Source: Roseomonas sp. OT10 (lineage in GTDB: Bacteria > Pseudomonadota > Alphaproteobacteria > Acetobacterales > Acetobacteraceae). From it: a stretch of DNA of 64,000 nt. The position numbers and the translations under genes were made by a program. Numbering within the stretch: position 1 is the first letter of the stretch; every line of letters starts with the position of its first letter. Below the pieces are notes generated by a model. That model had not been told where the DNA came from, made no database searches, and saw only the letters and a list, made by a program, of their open reading frames with translations. The stretch spans positions 4,484,001 to 4,548,000 of the forward strand of contig NZ_CP087719.1 of NCBI RefSeq assembly GCF_020991085.1, written 5' to 3'. Below are positions 1 to 8,109 of this stretch, in pieces.

Positions 1-511
1 CGGTCAGCGTCGGGAAGATCAGCACCATGGCCCACATGTTGTTGTACAGGCCGAGGCTGCCGATGATCTGGAACAGCGGGATGAACAGCAGGGTCTCGGG
101 CACCAGGTAGGTCAGGAAGACCCCGGTGGCGAGCGCCCCGCTGCCCCAGAACTGCATCCGGGCCAGGGCGAAGGCGGCCAGGGTGCTGATGACCATGGTG
201 ATCAGCACGGTGCAGGTGGTGACGATCACCGAATTCCTGAAATGCGTCAGGTAGGAGCCCTGGGTCAGCAGCTCCCAGTAGTTGGAGAGCGTCGGATGCC
301 AGACCATCCAGGGGTTGCTGCTCAGGTCCGCGATCTCCGCGCTGCCCTTCAGGCTGGTGACCAGCATGTGGAAGGGCGGGATCAGGAAGAACAGCACGAA
401 GACGGCGAGCGCCGCATAGGCGCCGATCAGCGCCCAGCGCCGTTCGGCCGAGAGGCTGCCGGAGCGGCGCTCCGCGGGCGCCGCCGCGGGACCGGCGGTG
501 GTGGCGCTCAT
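1..511 (-). CDS. Carbohydrate ABC transporter permease, MalG/UgpE type (C-terminus cut by window)
   Basis: Inner-membrane permease subunit of a sugar-type ABC importer. About 170 N-terminal residues are visible. After a short Pro/Ala-rich cytoplasmic tail comes a first membrane span (around IGAYAALAVFVLFFLIPP), the family-typical segment MLVTSLKG, a periplasmic stretch ending in FRNSVIVTT, and further spans. The EAA coupling loop lies beyond the window edge. The start ATG (511-509) overlaps the stop of the upstream permease as ATGA, so the two are translationally coupled. The ATPase expected for the system is not in the window. Confidence 0.88.
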   Translation of the reverse strand, partial: MSATTAGPAAAPAERRSGSLSAERRWALIGAYAALAVFVLFFLIPPFHMLVTSLKGSAEIADLSSNPWMVWHPTLSNYWELLTQGSYLTHFRNSVIVTTCTVLITMVISTLAAFALARMQFWGSGALATGVFLTYLVPETLLFIPLFQIIGSLGLYNNMWAMVLIFPTLT

Positions 512-1446
512 GCCATCTCCTTGGACCGCTTGTTCACCCCGCGCAGGGTGAGGATCGCGAAGACGGCCAGCAGCGGGAACATGAACAGGCTGACCGAGGC
601 GCCGAGCGGGATGTCGCCCGACTGGATGCCGACCTGGAAGGCATAGGTGGCGAAGACGTGCGTCGTGTCCTGCGGCCCGCCATTGGTCAGGATGCGGACG
701 ATGTCGAAGTTGGCGAAGGTGACGATCAGGCTGAACAGCACGGTGATGCTGATGATGTTGCGCATCATCGGCAGGGTGACGAAGCGCAGCTTCTGCCAGA
801 ACCCCGCCCCGTCGATCGCCGCCGCCTCGTAGAGCTGGTCCGGTACCGACTTCAGGGCGGCGAGGTACATGATCATGAAGAAGGGCGCGCCGTAACAGAC
901 GTTGACCAGGATGACGGAGAAGCGCGCCCAGCCCGCCTGTCCCAGCCAGGGCACGGGGTCCACCCCGATCCCCATCAGCGCCCAGTTGAAGGCGGAGTAG
1001 GAGGGGTCGAACAGCCACCACCACGCCAGGGTGGAGATGGCGGGCGGGATCACCCAGGGCACCAGCAGCATGCCGCGCCACTTGCGCTGGCCCTTCGCCG
1101 GCAGGGCGTGCAGGACATGCGCCAGGATGAAGCCGATCAGCGCCTTGGCCAGCACGGCGGAGACGGCGAAGAGCACGCTCTGCCAGAAGACGGCCCAGAA
1201 GGTCTCGCGCGTCAGCAGGAAGGCGAAGTTGTCCAGCCCGACGAAGCGCGTCATGCGCTTGTTCTGCATCGCCAGGTACACGGCGTAGAAGAACGGATAG
1301 ATCACCAGCCCGCTGATCAGCAGGATCAGCGGCAGGGTCATCAGGAAGGCCGTGGTGGACTTGCGGCGCGCCAGGCGTTGCAGCGTCCCCACCTTCGGCC
1401 GCACGGCCGGGGCGGTGGCGATGGGGGCGGTCAGCGTATCGGCCAT
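508..1446 (-). CDS. Carbohydrate ABC transporter permease, MalF/UgpA type
   Basis: 312-residue inner-membrane permease, partner of the downstream MalG-type subunit. It has a cytoplasmic N-tail, a first span near residues 37-58, and the EAA coupling motif YEAAAIDGAGFWQKLRFVTLP in the C-terminal third, which docks on the ATPase. It ends with ATGA overlap into the next permease. It sits about 65 bp downstream of the binding-protein gene on the same strand, giving the operon order binding protein, permease, permease. The substrate cannot be read from sequence; a sugar, polyol or glycerol-3-phosphate-like solute is typical for the family. Confidence 0.9.
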   Translation of the reverse strand: MADTLTAPIATAPAVRPKVGTLQRLARRKSTTAFLMTLPLILLISGLVIYPFFYAVYLAMQNKRMTRFVGLDNFAFLLTRETFWAVFWQSVLFAVSAVLAKALIGFILAHVLHALPAKGQRKWRGMLLVPWVIPPAISTLAWWWLFDPSYSAFNWALMGIGVDPVPWLGQAGWARFSVILVNVCYGAPFFMIMYLAALKSVPDQLYEAAAIDGAGFWQKLRFVTLPMMRNIISITVLFSLIVTFANFDIVRILTNGGPQDTTHVFATYAFQVGIQSGDIPLGASVSLFMFPLLAVFAILTLRGVNKRSKEMA

Positions 1447-1510
1447 CCGCGTCTCCTGGAATCGGTGCGGCCGGGCCGGGGCTTCCGCGCCCCGGCCCGG
1501 CGAGGCGGGG

Positions 1511-2866
1511 TCAGCCGCGCTTGAAGCCTTCGATCTCGCGCTCGGCCCAGGCCATGACGCGGTCCGCCGGTTCCTTGTTCTGCACCGCGCGGGCGATCAT
1601 CTTCGCCTGGATGCCCTGGTTGTACATCTGCACCGCGATCTCCGGCGGGGCGGGGTAGTAGGCGATGAACTGCTCCGCCTTGTGGTGCGGCTTGACCGGG
1701 TAGTTGAAGACGACGCCGGTCGGCGGGCCTTCCTTCTCCCAGGTGTCGAAGTCGGTCATGCTGGTGAAGGGCGGGATGTCGTAGCCGTTGGAGGCGGAGA
1801 CCATCCGCTTCGCCTGGTCGCGCTCCGACAGGAATTCCACCAGCGCCTTCGCCGCGCCCTTGTTGCGGCTGAACGACCAGACGCCCCAGAAATACGGCAA
1901 ATAGGGGGTGAAGCGCCCCGCGGGGCCGGAGGGCGCGGGAAAGGTCCACATCTGCTCCGCGTTCTGCGGCGCGTCGCGCTTGGCCACCGCCCAGGCGGAG
2001 GGCGGGTTGAAGACCAGCGCCGACTTGCCGGAGATGATCGCGCGGTTGTTCGAGGCGTCGTCCCAGGAGAAGACGTCGGGCGGCAGGAAGGCGGCGAGCT
2101 TCGTCGCGTAGTCCAGCACCTTGCGGACGTTGTCGCTGCGGACGGTGGTCTCTCCCTTGCCGTTCACCAGCTCCGCGCCGAAGGAGCGGAACAGGCTGCC
2201 GATCCAGTCCGTGGCGTCGGTGAACTGTCCCATCGGCAGGCCGAAGGGCACGCCCGCCTTGTGGCAAGGCTCGGCCGCGCGCAGGAAGTTGTCCCAGTTC
2301 CACTGTTCCGCCGCTGGCGAGGCCTCGGCGCGGGCGGGATACATGGCCTGGATGTCCAGTCCGGCATGCTGCTTCAGCAGGTCGATGCGCCCCAGCGAGG
2401 GCTTGTTCTGGCTGCCGGAGATGGCGGGCACGGCGCGCCAGGTGTTCTCCACCCGGGAGAGGTACTGCACGATCGGGTTGATCGCGCCGTACTTCTCGGA
2501 CAGGCGGCCCATCACGTCGTCCATCGGCTCCAGCAGCCGGGACTGGGCGTGGATCTCCCAGGTCGGGAAGGAGAGGATGTCGTGGCCTTGCCGAGCCTGG
2601 GCCTCGGCCGCGATGGTCAGCAGGTTCTTGTTGCCGACGGAGGTGATGAAGTCGACCTGCAGCTCGACCCGGTTCTTCTGGCCCCATTCGGCCAGGATGC
2701 GGCGCATCTCGTCATTGCCGGCAGGGACCCAGTGGTCCCACAGACCCAGCGCCAGCTTCCCGCCCGACGCCTGGCCATGCACGTTGACCAGGGGCAGCGC
2801 ACTTGCCGCCGCCCCGCCCAGACCCGCGCGCAACACCTGCCGGCGGGTCGCCTGCCCGTTCGTCAT
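1511..2866 (-). CDS. Extracellular solute-binding protein, family 1 (sugar ABC importer)
   Basis: 451-residue periplasmic receptor. The chosen ATG at 2866 gives a twin-arginine-like leader (RRQVLRAGLGGAAASALPL) and a normal family length; a longer in-frame reading would add 66 residues of implausible composition. The body shows the family-1 pattern (KLALGLWDHWVPAGNDEMRRI, IISGKSALVFNPPSAW, a C-terminal FLSERDQAKRM region). It is first gene of the operon with the two permeases at 1-1446. The ligand is unknown. The 235-bp upstream gap is shared with the divergent gene at 3102 and holds a 12-bp palindrome. Confidence 0.87.
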   Translation of the reverse strand: MTNGQATRRQVLRAGLGGAAASALPLVNVHGQASGGKLALGLWDHWVPAGNDEMRRILAEWGQKNRVELQVDFITSVGNKNLLTIAAEAQARQGHDILSFPTWEIHAQSRLLEPMDDVMGRLSEKYGAINPIVQYLSRVENTWRAVPAISGSQNKPSLGRIDLLKQHAGLDIQAMYPARAEASPAAEQWNWDNFLRAAEPCHKAGVPFGLPMGQFTDATDWIGSLFRSFGAELVNGKGETTVRSDNVRKVLDYATKLAAFLPPDVFSWDDASNNRAIISGKSALVFNPPSAWAVAKRDAPQNAEQMWTFPAPSGPAGRFTPYLPYFWGVWSFSRNKGAAKALVEFLSERDQAKRMVSASNGYDIPPFTSMTDFDTWEKEGPPTGVVFNYPVKPHHKAEQFIAYYPAPPEIAVQMYNQGIQAKMIARAVQNKEPADRVMAWAEREIEGFKRG

Positions 2867-3053
2867 TGGTCCGTCCCTCCATCCCGTCGCGCGCCCCGGG
2901 TGCATCCCAGGGTCGTGCCGCCGCTTGGCCGGCGCGGGTGTTTGGAGAAGGTTAGGCAGACCGTGCGGCAGGGCGCAACAATTGCGACACCATGCTCCGG
3001 GGGCCGGGCCAGGGGCGGTGGGCCACATGGAGACGGTCTTGACGCGCCGTAAT

Positions 3054-3065
3054 GTTGATATCAAC
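3054..3065. promoter_or_regulatory. Perfect 12-bp palindrome GTTGATATCAAC in a divergent intergenic region
   Basis: GTTGATATCAAC is fully symmetric and lies 36 bp before the start of the gene at 3102, in the 235-bp gap between divergent transcription units. Its position and AT-rich core, in otherwise GC-rich DNA, suit a transcription-factor operator. No cognate regulator is adjacent, so the binder is unknown. Confidence 0.4.
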
Positions 3066-3101
3066 CTTTAATCCCGAATCGTCACTCAGGAGATTGTCCG
3101 C

Positions 3102-3452
3102 ATGAACTATGTCGAGGGTTTCGTCCTTGCCGTGCCCACCGCCAACAAGGAGGCCTATCTCCGCCACGCGGCGGCGGCGGCGCCCGTGTTCAAGGAGCTC
3201 GGCGTGCTGCGGCATGTCGAATGCTGGGGCGACGACATCCCCCCGGGCAAGGTGAACGACTTCCGCACCGCCGTGCATGCGAAGGACGATGAAACCGTCG
3301 TCTTCAGCTGGTTCGAATATCCCTCGAAGGACGTCCGCGACGCGGTGAACGCGGCCATGCGCACCGACCCCCGCTTCGCGGAGATGGGGGAGATGCCCTT
3401 CGACGGGCGGCGCATGATCTTCGGCGGCTTCCTGCCGATCCTGGACGCCTGA
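3102..3452 (+). CDS. DUF1428 family protein (YbaA-like)
   Basis: 116-residue cytoplasmic protein of the DUF1428 family, recognised from the opening MNYVEGFVLAVPTANKEAY, the central HVECWGDDIPPGKVNDF and the end EMPFDGRRMIFGGF. The family has a dimeric ferredoxin-like alpha/beta-barrel fold and no settled biochemical role. AGGAG precedes the ATG. It lies 11 bp before a VOC gene on the same strand, a pairing that suggests co-transcription as small stress or housekeeping proteins. Confidence 0.9.
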   Translation: MNYVEGFVLAVPTANKEAYLRHAAAAAPVFKELGVLRHVECWGDDIPPGKVNDFRTAVHAKDDETVVFSWFEYPSKDVRDAVNAAMRTDPRFAEMGEMPFDGRRMIFGGFLPILDA

Positions 3453-3463
3453 GGAGACACCCC

Positions 3464-4228
3464 ATGTCCCAGGAACAGGGCGCCCCGATCTGGTACGAGC
3501 TGATGACCGCCGATCCCGATGCGGCGGCAGACTTCTACGGTGCGCTGCTCGGCTGGACCGTTGCCGCCGCGCCGGGCCCGGACACCGGCTACCGGCTCTT
3601 CCAGCATGCGGGGACGGCGATCGGCGGGCTGATGGCGCGGCCGGAGGGGGCCGCCATGCCGCCCTCCTGGCGCCTCTACCTCTCGGTGACGGAGGCGGAT
3701 GCGGTGATCGGACGCATCGCGGCCGAGGGCGGCCAGGTGCTGTTCCCGGCCACCGACATCGCCGGGGTGGGCCGCTTCGCCCTGCTCCGCGACCCGCAGG
3801 GCGCCGCCTTCTCCGTGATGCAGCCCGCCTACGAAGGCCGCAGCGAATCCTTCCACCCGACCGCGGCCGGGCACGCACGCTGGAACGAGCTGGCCGTCCC
3901 GGACCCGGCCGCGGCGCTGGACTTCTACGGCCGTCACTTCGGCTGGCAGCGGAAGGGTGCCATGCCGATGGGCGAGATGGGCGAGTACCAGTTCCTCGCC
4001 CACCACGATCAGGTGATCGGCGCGGTCATGCCCCTGCCACCCGGCCGCCCGCCGGGCTTCCTGACCTATTTCGGCGTGCCCGGGATCGACACGGCGGCAG
4101 CGGCGGTCCGCGACGGCGGCGGGACGGTCCTCTTCGGTCCGAACGTCATCCCGGGCGGGGAATTCGTCCTCATCGCCCTGGACCCGCAAGGCGCGGCCTT
4201 CGGGCTGGTTGGTCCGCGCCAGGCCTGA
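3464..4228 (+). CDS. VOC (glyoxalase/bleomycin-resistance) superfamily protein, two domains
   Basis: 254-residue protein with two tandem VOC modules. The first starts at WYELMTADPDAAADFYGALLGW (near residues 11-32) and the second at WNELAVPDPAAALDFYGRHFGW (near residue 138). Each module ends with the DPQGAAF turn seen in the family. VOC proteins are metal-dependent enzymes or binding proteins; the substrate is not predictable here. It probably shares a transcript with the upstream DUF1428 gene. Confidence 0.88.
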   Translation: MSQEQGAPIWYELMTADPDAAADFYGALLGWTVAAAPGPDTGYRLFQHAGTAIGGLMARPEGAAMPPSWRLYLSVTEADAVIGRIAAEGGQVLFPATDIAGVGRFALLRDPQGAAFSVMQPAYEGRSESFHPTAAGHARWNELAVPDPAAALDFYGRHFGWQRKGAMPMGEMGEYQFLAHHDQVIGAVMPLPPGRPPGFLTYFGVPGIDTAAAAVRDGGGTVLFGPNVIPGGEFVLIALDPQGAAFGLVGPRQA

Positions 4229-4282
4229 TGGCAGGGAAGTCCGCCGTCGCAACGAGCGTCGGAGCCCCACCCCCAGGGGATA

Positions 4283-4300
4283 CCCCTCGATGCCGAGGGG
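4283..4300. terminator. Candidate bidirectional terminator hairpin between convergent genes
   Basis: CCCCTCG and CGAGGGG form a 7-bp stem with a 4-nt loop (ATGC), midway between the convergent stops at 4228 and 4324. A C-run follows on the + strand, not a T-run, so it is not a classical Rho-independent terminator. Position and symmetry still suggest a bidirectional stop or 3'-end protection. Confidence 0.45.
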
Positions 4301-4323
4301 CAGGCAGGGCCTCCCCCCCCGGC

Positions 4324-5136
4324 TCAGGCGCCGACGATCACCGCACCGCCGAACTTCTCCGCGACGAAGGCCTTGATCTCCGGCGCGGCGTAGCCTGAGG
4401 CGAGCTTCTTCGCCCAGGAAGCCTCGGCATCCTTGCGCGGCACGACGACGAGGCAGGTGTAGACGCTCTCCGCGCCCTCCTTCACCAGCCCGTCGCGCAG
4501 CGGGTTGAGGCCTGCGGGCACGGCGTAGTTGCCGGTGATGGCCGCGGCATCCACGTCGTCGAGGGAGCGGGCGATCTGCGCCGCCTCCAGCTCCACGAAG
4601 CGCAGGCGCTTCGGGTTCTGGGTGATGTCGGCGACGGTGGCACGGAAATCCACGCCGGGGGCGAGCGTGATGGCGCCGCCCTGCGCCAGCAGCAGCAGCG
4701 CGCGGCCGCCATTGGTCGGGTCGTTCGGGATGGCCACGCGCCCGCCCTGCGGCAGGTCGGCCAGCGACTTCAGCTTGCGGCTGAACACCGCCATCACCGT
4801 CAGCACGGTCTTGCCCACCGGCACGAAGTCATAGCCGCGCTGGGCCTTCTGCGCATCCAGGAAGGGCTGGTGCTGGTAGGTGTTGGCGTCCAGGTCGCCG
4901 GCGGCCAGCGCCGCGTTCGGCTGGATGAAATCGCCGAACTCCGTGATCTTCACCACGAAGTTGTCGCGCGCCAGCACGTCGCGGACTTGCTCCAGGACCT
5001 GGGCGTGGACGCCGCTGGTGACGCCGACCCGCACCGGGCGGGCGGCGGTGCCGATCGCGGCGCCGCCCTGGGCGAGGGCGTCGCGGGACAGGAGCATGCC
5101 GCCGGCCGCGGCGAGGATCAGGGAACGACGCTGCAT
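4324..5136 (-). CDS. metQ: MetQ/NlpA-family methionine-binding protein, copy 2
   Basis: 270-residue periplasmic receptor of a MetNIQ-type D/L-methionine importer. The N-terminal export signal is MQRRSLILAAAGGMLLSRDALAQ. The mature part shows the NlpA signatures PVRVGVTSGVHAQVLEQVRDV, GDLDANTYQHQPFL, VAIPNDPTNGGRALLLL and PKRLRFVELEAAQ. It is the last gene of the metN-metI-metQ-metQ operon, 14 bp after its paralogue at 5151-5954. The tandem copies share long identical blocks but differ in their C-termini, suggesting a duplication with ligand divergence. Confidence 0.9.
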   Translation of the reverse strand: MQRRSLILAAAGGMLLSRDALAQGGAAIGTAARPVRVGVTSGVHAQVLEQVRDVLARDNFVVKITEFGDFIQPNAALAAGDLDANTYQHQPFLDAQKAQRGYDFVPVGKTVLTVMAVFSRKLKSLADLPQGGRVAIPNDPTNGGRALLLLAQGGAITLAPGVDFRATVADITQNPKRLRFVELEAAQIARSLDDVDAAAITGNYAVPAGLNPLRDGLVKEGAESVYTCLVVVPRKDAEASWAKKLASGYAAPEIKAFVAEKFGGAVIVGA

Positions 5137-5150
5137 GGTCGGGGAACTCC

Positions 5151-5954
5151 TCAGAAGGCGGGCTCGACGCTGCCCTGGAAGGTGTCGCGGACGAAGGCCT
5201 TGATCTCGTCGTTCTGGTAGGCGGCGAGGAGACGCGGCAGCCAGGGGGCGTTGCGGTCCTGCTCGCGCACGGCGATCACGTTGGCATAGGGGCTCTCGGC
5301 GCGCTCGCGCGCCAGGGAATCGCGCACGGGGTTGAGGCTGGCGGCAATGGCGAAGTTGGTGTTGATGGCGGCCAGGTCGACCTCGTCGAGCACACGGGGG
5401 ATCTGCGCCGCCTCCAGCTCCACGATGCGCAGCCGCTTCGGGTTCTGCACGATGTCGGCAATGGTGGCGCGGTAGTCGACGCCCGGCGTCAGCGTCAGCA
5501 GCCCGGCGGAGGCCAGCAGCAGCAGCGCGCGGCCGCCATTGGTCGGGTCGTTCGGGATGGCCACGCGCCCGCCCTGCGGCACGTCGGCCAGGGCCTTGTG
5601 GCGGCGGGAGTAGACGGCCATCGGGAAGACCATCCCCTTGGCCACCGAAACCAGCTTCAGCCCGCGATCCTGCACCGTCCGGTCGAGGAAAGGCTGGTGC
5701 TGGTAGGAGTTCGCGTCCAGGTCCCCGGCGGCGAGCGCGGCATTGGGCTGGATGTAGTCGGAGAACTCGACGACCCGGATCACGAAGCCGTCGCGGGCGG
5801 CGATCTCACGCACCTTCTCCATGATCTGCCCGTGCGGGCCGGCGGTGGCGCCGACGCGCAGCGGACGGGCGGCGGTGCCGATCTGCTCCGCCCGGGCGGC
5901 GGCGAAGGGCATGGCGAGGGCGGCGGCGAGGGCCGCGCGGCGGGTGGTCGGCAT
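5151..5954 (-). CDS. metQ: MetQ/NlpA-family methionine-binding protein, copy 1
   Basis: 267-residue periplasmic receptor. The ATG at 5954 gives the signal peptide MPTTRRAALAAALAMPFAAARA. NlpA motifs match the next gene: PLRVGATAGPHGQIMEKV, GDLDANSYQHQPFL, VAIPNDPTNGGRALLLL, NPKRLRIVELEAAQ. It follows metI by about 30 bp. It delivers methionine or a related compound to the MetI/MetN complex. It belongs to the operon controlled by the SAM-II riboswitch upstream of metN. Confidence 0.92.
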   Translation of the reverse strand: MPTTRRAALAAALAMPFAAARAEQIGTAARPLRVGATAGPHGQIMEKVREIAARDGFVIRVVEFSDYIQPNAALAAGDLDANSYQHQPFLDRTVQDRGLKLVSVAKGMVFPMAVYSRRHKALADVPQGGRVAIPNDPTNGGRALLLLASAGLLTLTPGVDYRATIADIVQNPKRLRIVELEAAQIPRVLDEVDLAAINTNFAIAASLNPVRDSLARERAESPYANVIAVREQDRNAPWLPRLLAAYQNDEIKAFVRDTFQGSVEPAF

Positions 5955-5983
5955 GGAGGGTCTCCCGGTGTTCGGCAGGGGTG

Positions 5984-6661
5984 TCAGCGGTGGCTGACGC
6001 GGCGGACCAGCCAGTCGCCGAGCGACTGCAGGGCCTGGACGAAGAGGATCAGCAGCACGACCACGGTCGCCATCACCTCCGGCATGAAGCGCTGGTAGCC
6101 GAAGCGGATGCCGAGGTCGCCCAGCCCGCCGCCGCCCACGGCGCCGGCCATGGCGGAGTAGCCGACCAGCCCGACCAGGGTGACGGTGACGGCGGCCACC
6201 AAGCCGGGCATCGCCTCGGGCACCAGGACCCTGGCCAGGATCTGCAGCCGCGTGGCGCCCATGGCGCGGGCCGCCTCCACCACGCCCCGGTCCACTTCGC
6301 GCAGCGCGTTCTCGAACAGGCGGATGATGAAGGCGGTGGCGGCCAGGGCCAGAGGCACGATCGCCGCGCCGGTGCCGATCGAGGTGCCGGCGACCAGCCG
6401 GGTGAAGGGCACGATCGCCACCATCAGGATGATGAAGGGGGTGGAGCGCACGGCGTTCACCACCAGCCCGAGCGGCCGGTTCACCCAGGCGGAGGGGCGC
6501 AGCCCGCCCGGCGCGGTGGCATGCAGCAGCAGGGCCAGGGGGAGGCCGGCGGCGATGGCGATGGCGATGGCGGCGGCGACCATCAGCAGCGTCTCCCACG
6601 CCGCCTCGACCAGCAGGTCCTGCAGCGTGGGCGTGAGCCAGGGCAGGTCGAAGGGCAGCAT
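5984..6661 (-). CDS. metI: Methionine ABC transporter permease
   Basis: 225-residue inner-membrane permease with five or six hydrophobic spans. The coupling-loop region reads EVDRGVVEAARAMGATRLQILARVLVPEAMPGL, the MetI version of the EAA motif. Its ATG (6661-6659) shares one base with the TGA of metN, so the two are translationally coupled. Length is normal (E. coli MetI is about 217 residues). Confidence 0.94.
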   Translation of the reverse strand: MLPFDLPWLTPTLQDLLVEAAWETLLMVAAAIAIAIAAGLPLALLLHATAPGGLRPSAWVNRPLGLVVNAVRSTPFIILMVAIVPFTRLVAGTSIGTGAAIVPLALAATAFIIRLFENALREVDRGVVEAARAMGATRLQILARVLVPEAMPGLVAAVTVTLVGLVGYSAMAGAVGGGGLGDLGIRFGYQRFMPEVMATVVVLLILFVQALQSLGDWLVRRVSHR

Positions 6662-7728
6662 CAGGCGGCCTCCTCCACGGGGGTGACGTCCAGCCCGAGG
6701 GAGCGCATCCAGGTCGCCCCCTCCTCCAGCGCGGCCGGCGGGCCATAGGCGGCGAGCGCCATCAGCCCGAAGGGCTCGCCGCCGATCTCGTCGATGCGGC
6801 CGGAGACGATGTTCAGGTCCAGCCCGAAGCGGCGCGACGCCTCGCTGACCACGGCGCGGGTGGAGTTCGGCCCGGCGAAGAGCACCTGCCAGAGCTGCCG
6901 CCCTTCGCCCGCCCCGGGTCCGGGCAGGCGGGCGAGGGTGCCGGGCGGCACGGCATGGCCGATCACCTCCGCCACGAAGCGGCGGGTGGTGGCATGGGCG
7001 GGCCGGGTGAAGACGTCGAAGACGCGGCCCTGCTCGACCACGCGGCCCGCCTCCATCACGGCGACCCGGTCGCAGATCGCCTTCACCACCGCCATCTCAT
7101 GGGTGATGAGCAGCACGGTCAGGTCCAGCCGGTCGCGCAGCGCACGGATCAGCGCCAGGATCTCGCCCGTGGTGTCGGGATCGAGCGCGCTGGTCGCCTC
7201 GTCGCAGAGCAGCACCTTCGGGTCGGAGGCGAGCGCCCGGGCGATACCCACGCGCTGCTTCTGCCCGCCGGAGAGCTGCGCCGGATAGGCATCCCGCTTG
7301 GCCTCCAGCCCGACCAGCGGCAGCAGCGCCGCCACCCGCGCCTCGCGCTCGGCGCGGGGGATGCCGGCGATCTCCAGCGGGAAGGCGACGTTCTGAGCGA
7401 CGGTACGGGAGGAAAGCAGGTTGAAGTGCTGGAACACCATGCCGATGCCGCGCCGCGCCGCGCGCAGCCCGGCCTCGTCCAGCGCCAGCATGTCGCGGCC
7501 GAGCACCTCCACGCCGCCGGAATCCGGCCGCTCCAGCAGATTCACGCAGCGGATCAGCGTGGATTTGCCGGCGCCCGAGCGGCCGACGATGCCGAACACC
7601 TCGCCCGGCGCGACATCGAGCGAGACGCCGTCGAGCGCAAGGGTCGCGGTGCCGCGGCCGGTGAAGCGGCGCGTGAGGTCGCGGAGCCGGATCGCGGCCG
7701 GGGCCGTCGTGGCTGAGGTCTGGGACAT
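6661..7728 (-). CDS. metN: Methionine ABC transporter ATP-binding protein with NIL domain
   Basis: 355-residue ATPase energising methionine uptake. Walker A GRSGAGKST, Q-loop region MVFQHFNLL, signature LSGGQKQRVGIARAL and Walker B VLLCDEATSALDP are all intact. The C-terminal ~80 residues form the NIL regulatory domain, which in MetN binds methionine and inhibits transport. The start is not certain: ATG at 7728 fits the family but lacks a clear ribosome-binding site, while an in-frame GTG at 7770 follows GAAGGG and would add 14 residues. A SAM-II riboswitch and a short leader ORF lie upstream. Confidence 0.93.
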   Translation of the reverse strand: MSQTSATTAPAAIRLRDLTRRFTGRGTATLALDGVSLDVAPGEVFGIVGRSGAGKSTLIRCVNLLERPDSGGVEVLGRDMLALDEAGLRAARRGIGMVFQHFNLLSSRTVAQNVAFPLEIAGIPRAEREARVAALLPLVGLEAKRDAYPAQLSGGQKQRVGIARALASDPKVLLCDEATSALDPDTTGEILALIRALRDRLDLTVLLITHEMAVVKAICDRVAVMEAGRVVEQGRVFDVFTRPAHATTRRFVAEVIGHAVPPGTLARLPGPGAGEGRQLWQVLFAGPNSTRAVVSEASRRFGLDLNIVSGRIDEIGGEPFGLMALAAYGPPAALEEGATWMRSLGLDVTPVEEAA

Positions 7729-7799
7729 GATGGGCGGGCACTCGGGAAAAACGGGGCTTCGGGGCCGCACGGGACCCTTCGGCGGACAGCTTCAGACGG

Positions 7800-7826
7800 T
7801 CAGCAGGGACACATCTCAGGGCGCAT
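7800..7826 (-). CDS. Candidate 8-codon leader peptide MRPEMCPC upstream of metN
   Basis: ATG at 7826 opens an 8-residue frame, MRPEMCPC, closed by TGA at 7802-7800. It is preceded by a strong Shine-Dalgarno, GGAGG, six bases from the ATG; this is better than any metN start has. Half the residues are sulfur amino acids (2 Met, 2 Cys). It lies between the SAM-II aptamer and metN. The leader-peptide idea is inference from its position, ribosome-binding site and composition. Confidence 0.35.
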   Translation of the reverse strand: MRPEMCPC

Positions 7827-7865
7827 CGCGATCCTCCAACACCGTCGGATGACCCACGAAGCGCG

Positions 7866-7880
7866 GCCGGCTCAGCCGGC
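7866..7880 (-). terminator. GC hairpin just downstream of the SAM-II aptamer
   Basis: GCCGGCT and AGCCGGC flank a single base, giving in practice a 6-bp stem with a 3-base loop. It begins 16 bases after the conserved GCTAAA end of the aptamer on the minus strand. No U-run follows. It could be part of the expression platform or a pause site; the assignment rests on position only. Confidence 0.35.
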
Positions 7881-7891
7881 TTTCGCTTCCT

Positions 7892-7947
7892 GGCGCTTTA
7901 GCACTTGGTGACGCGGCGCAAGCTGCATCCGTCAAATCCCCGCGGCC
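7892..7947 (-). promoter_or_regulatory. SAM-II riboswitch controlling the metNIQQ operon
   Basis: On the minus strand the segment shows the ordered SAM-II hallmarks: 5' stem half CGCGG, then GATTTGA, then GCTTGC, then 3' stem half CCGCG, then AAGTGCTAAA. This layout matches the H-type pseudoknot S-adenosylmethionine aptamer found upstream of methionine genes in alphaproteobacteria. It sits about 165 bp upstream of the metN start and just downstream of a good promoter. SAM binding is expected to lower expression of the methionine importer. The consensus was compared from memory, not with a covariance model. Confidence 0.85.
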
Positions 7948-7973
7948 CGAGGTCGGAACCTTGAGCAAGCGCG

Positions 7974-8002
7974 ACATAGAGGCGTGGATTACGTCCTGTC
8001 AA
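7974..8002 (-). promoter_or_regulatory. Sigma-70-type promoter of the met operon
   Basis: Minus strand: -35 TTGACA (8002-7997), a 17-bp spacer, and -10 CTATGT (7979-7974). The predicted transcript would start just upstream of the SAM-II aptamer, the correct geometry for riboswitch control. Confidence 0.65.
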
Positions 8003-8109
8003 CGCGGCGGCCTTGTGGGGGGAGCACGGCAGACGCACCATGGAAGCATGATCCGAACCCCCTCCCCCGCCCCGTGCCCGCCGGGCGGGGCGCGCCGGCT
8101 CGCCGTGGC

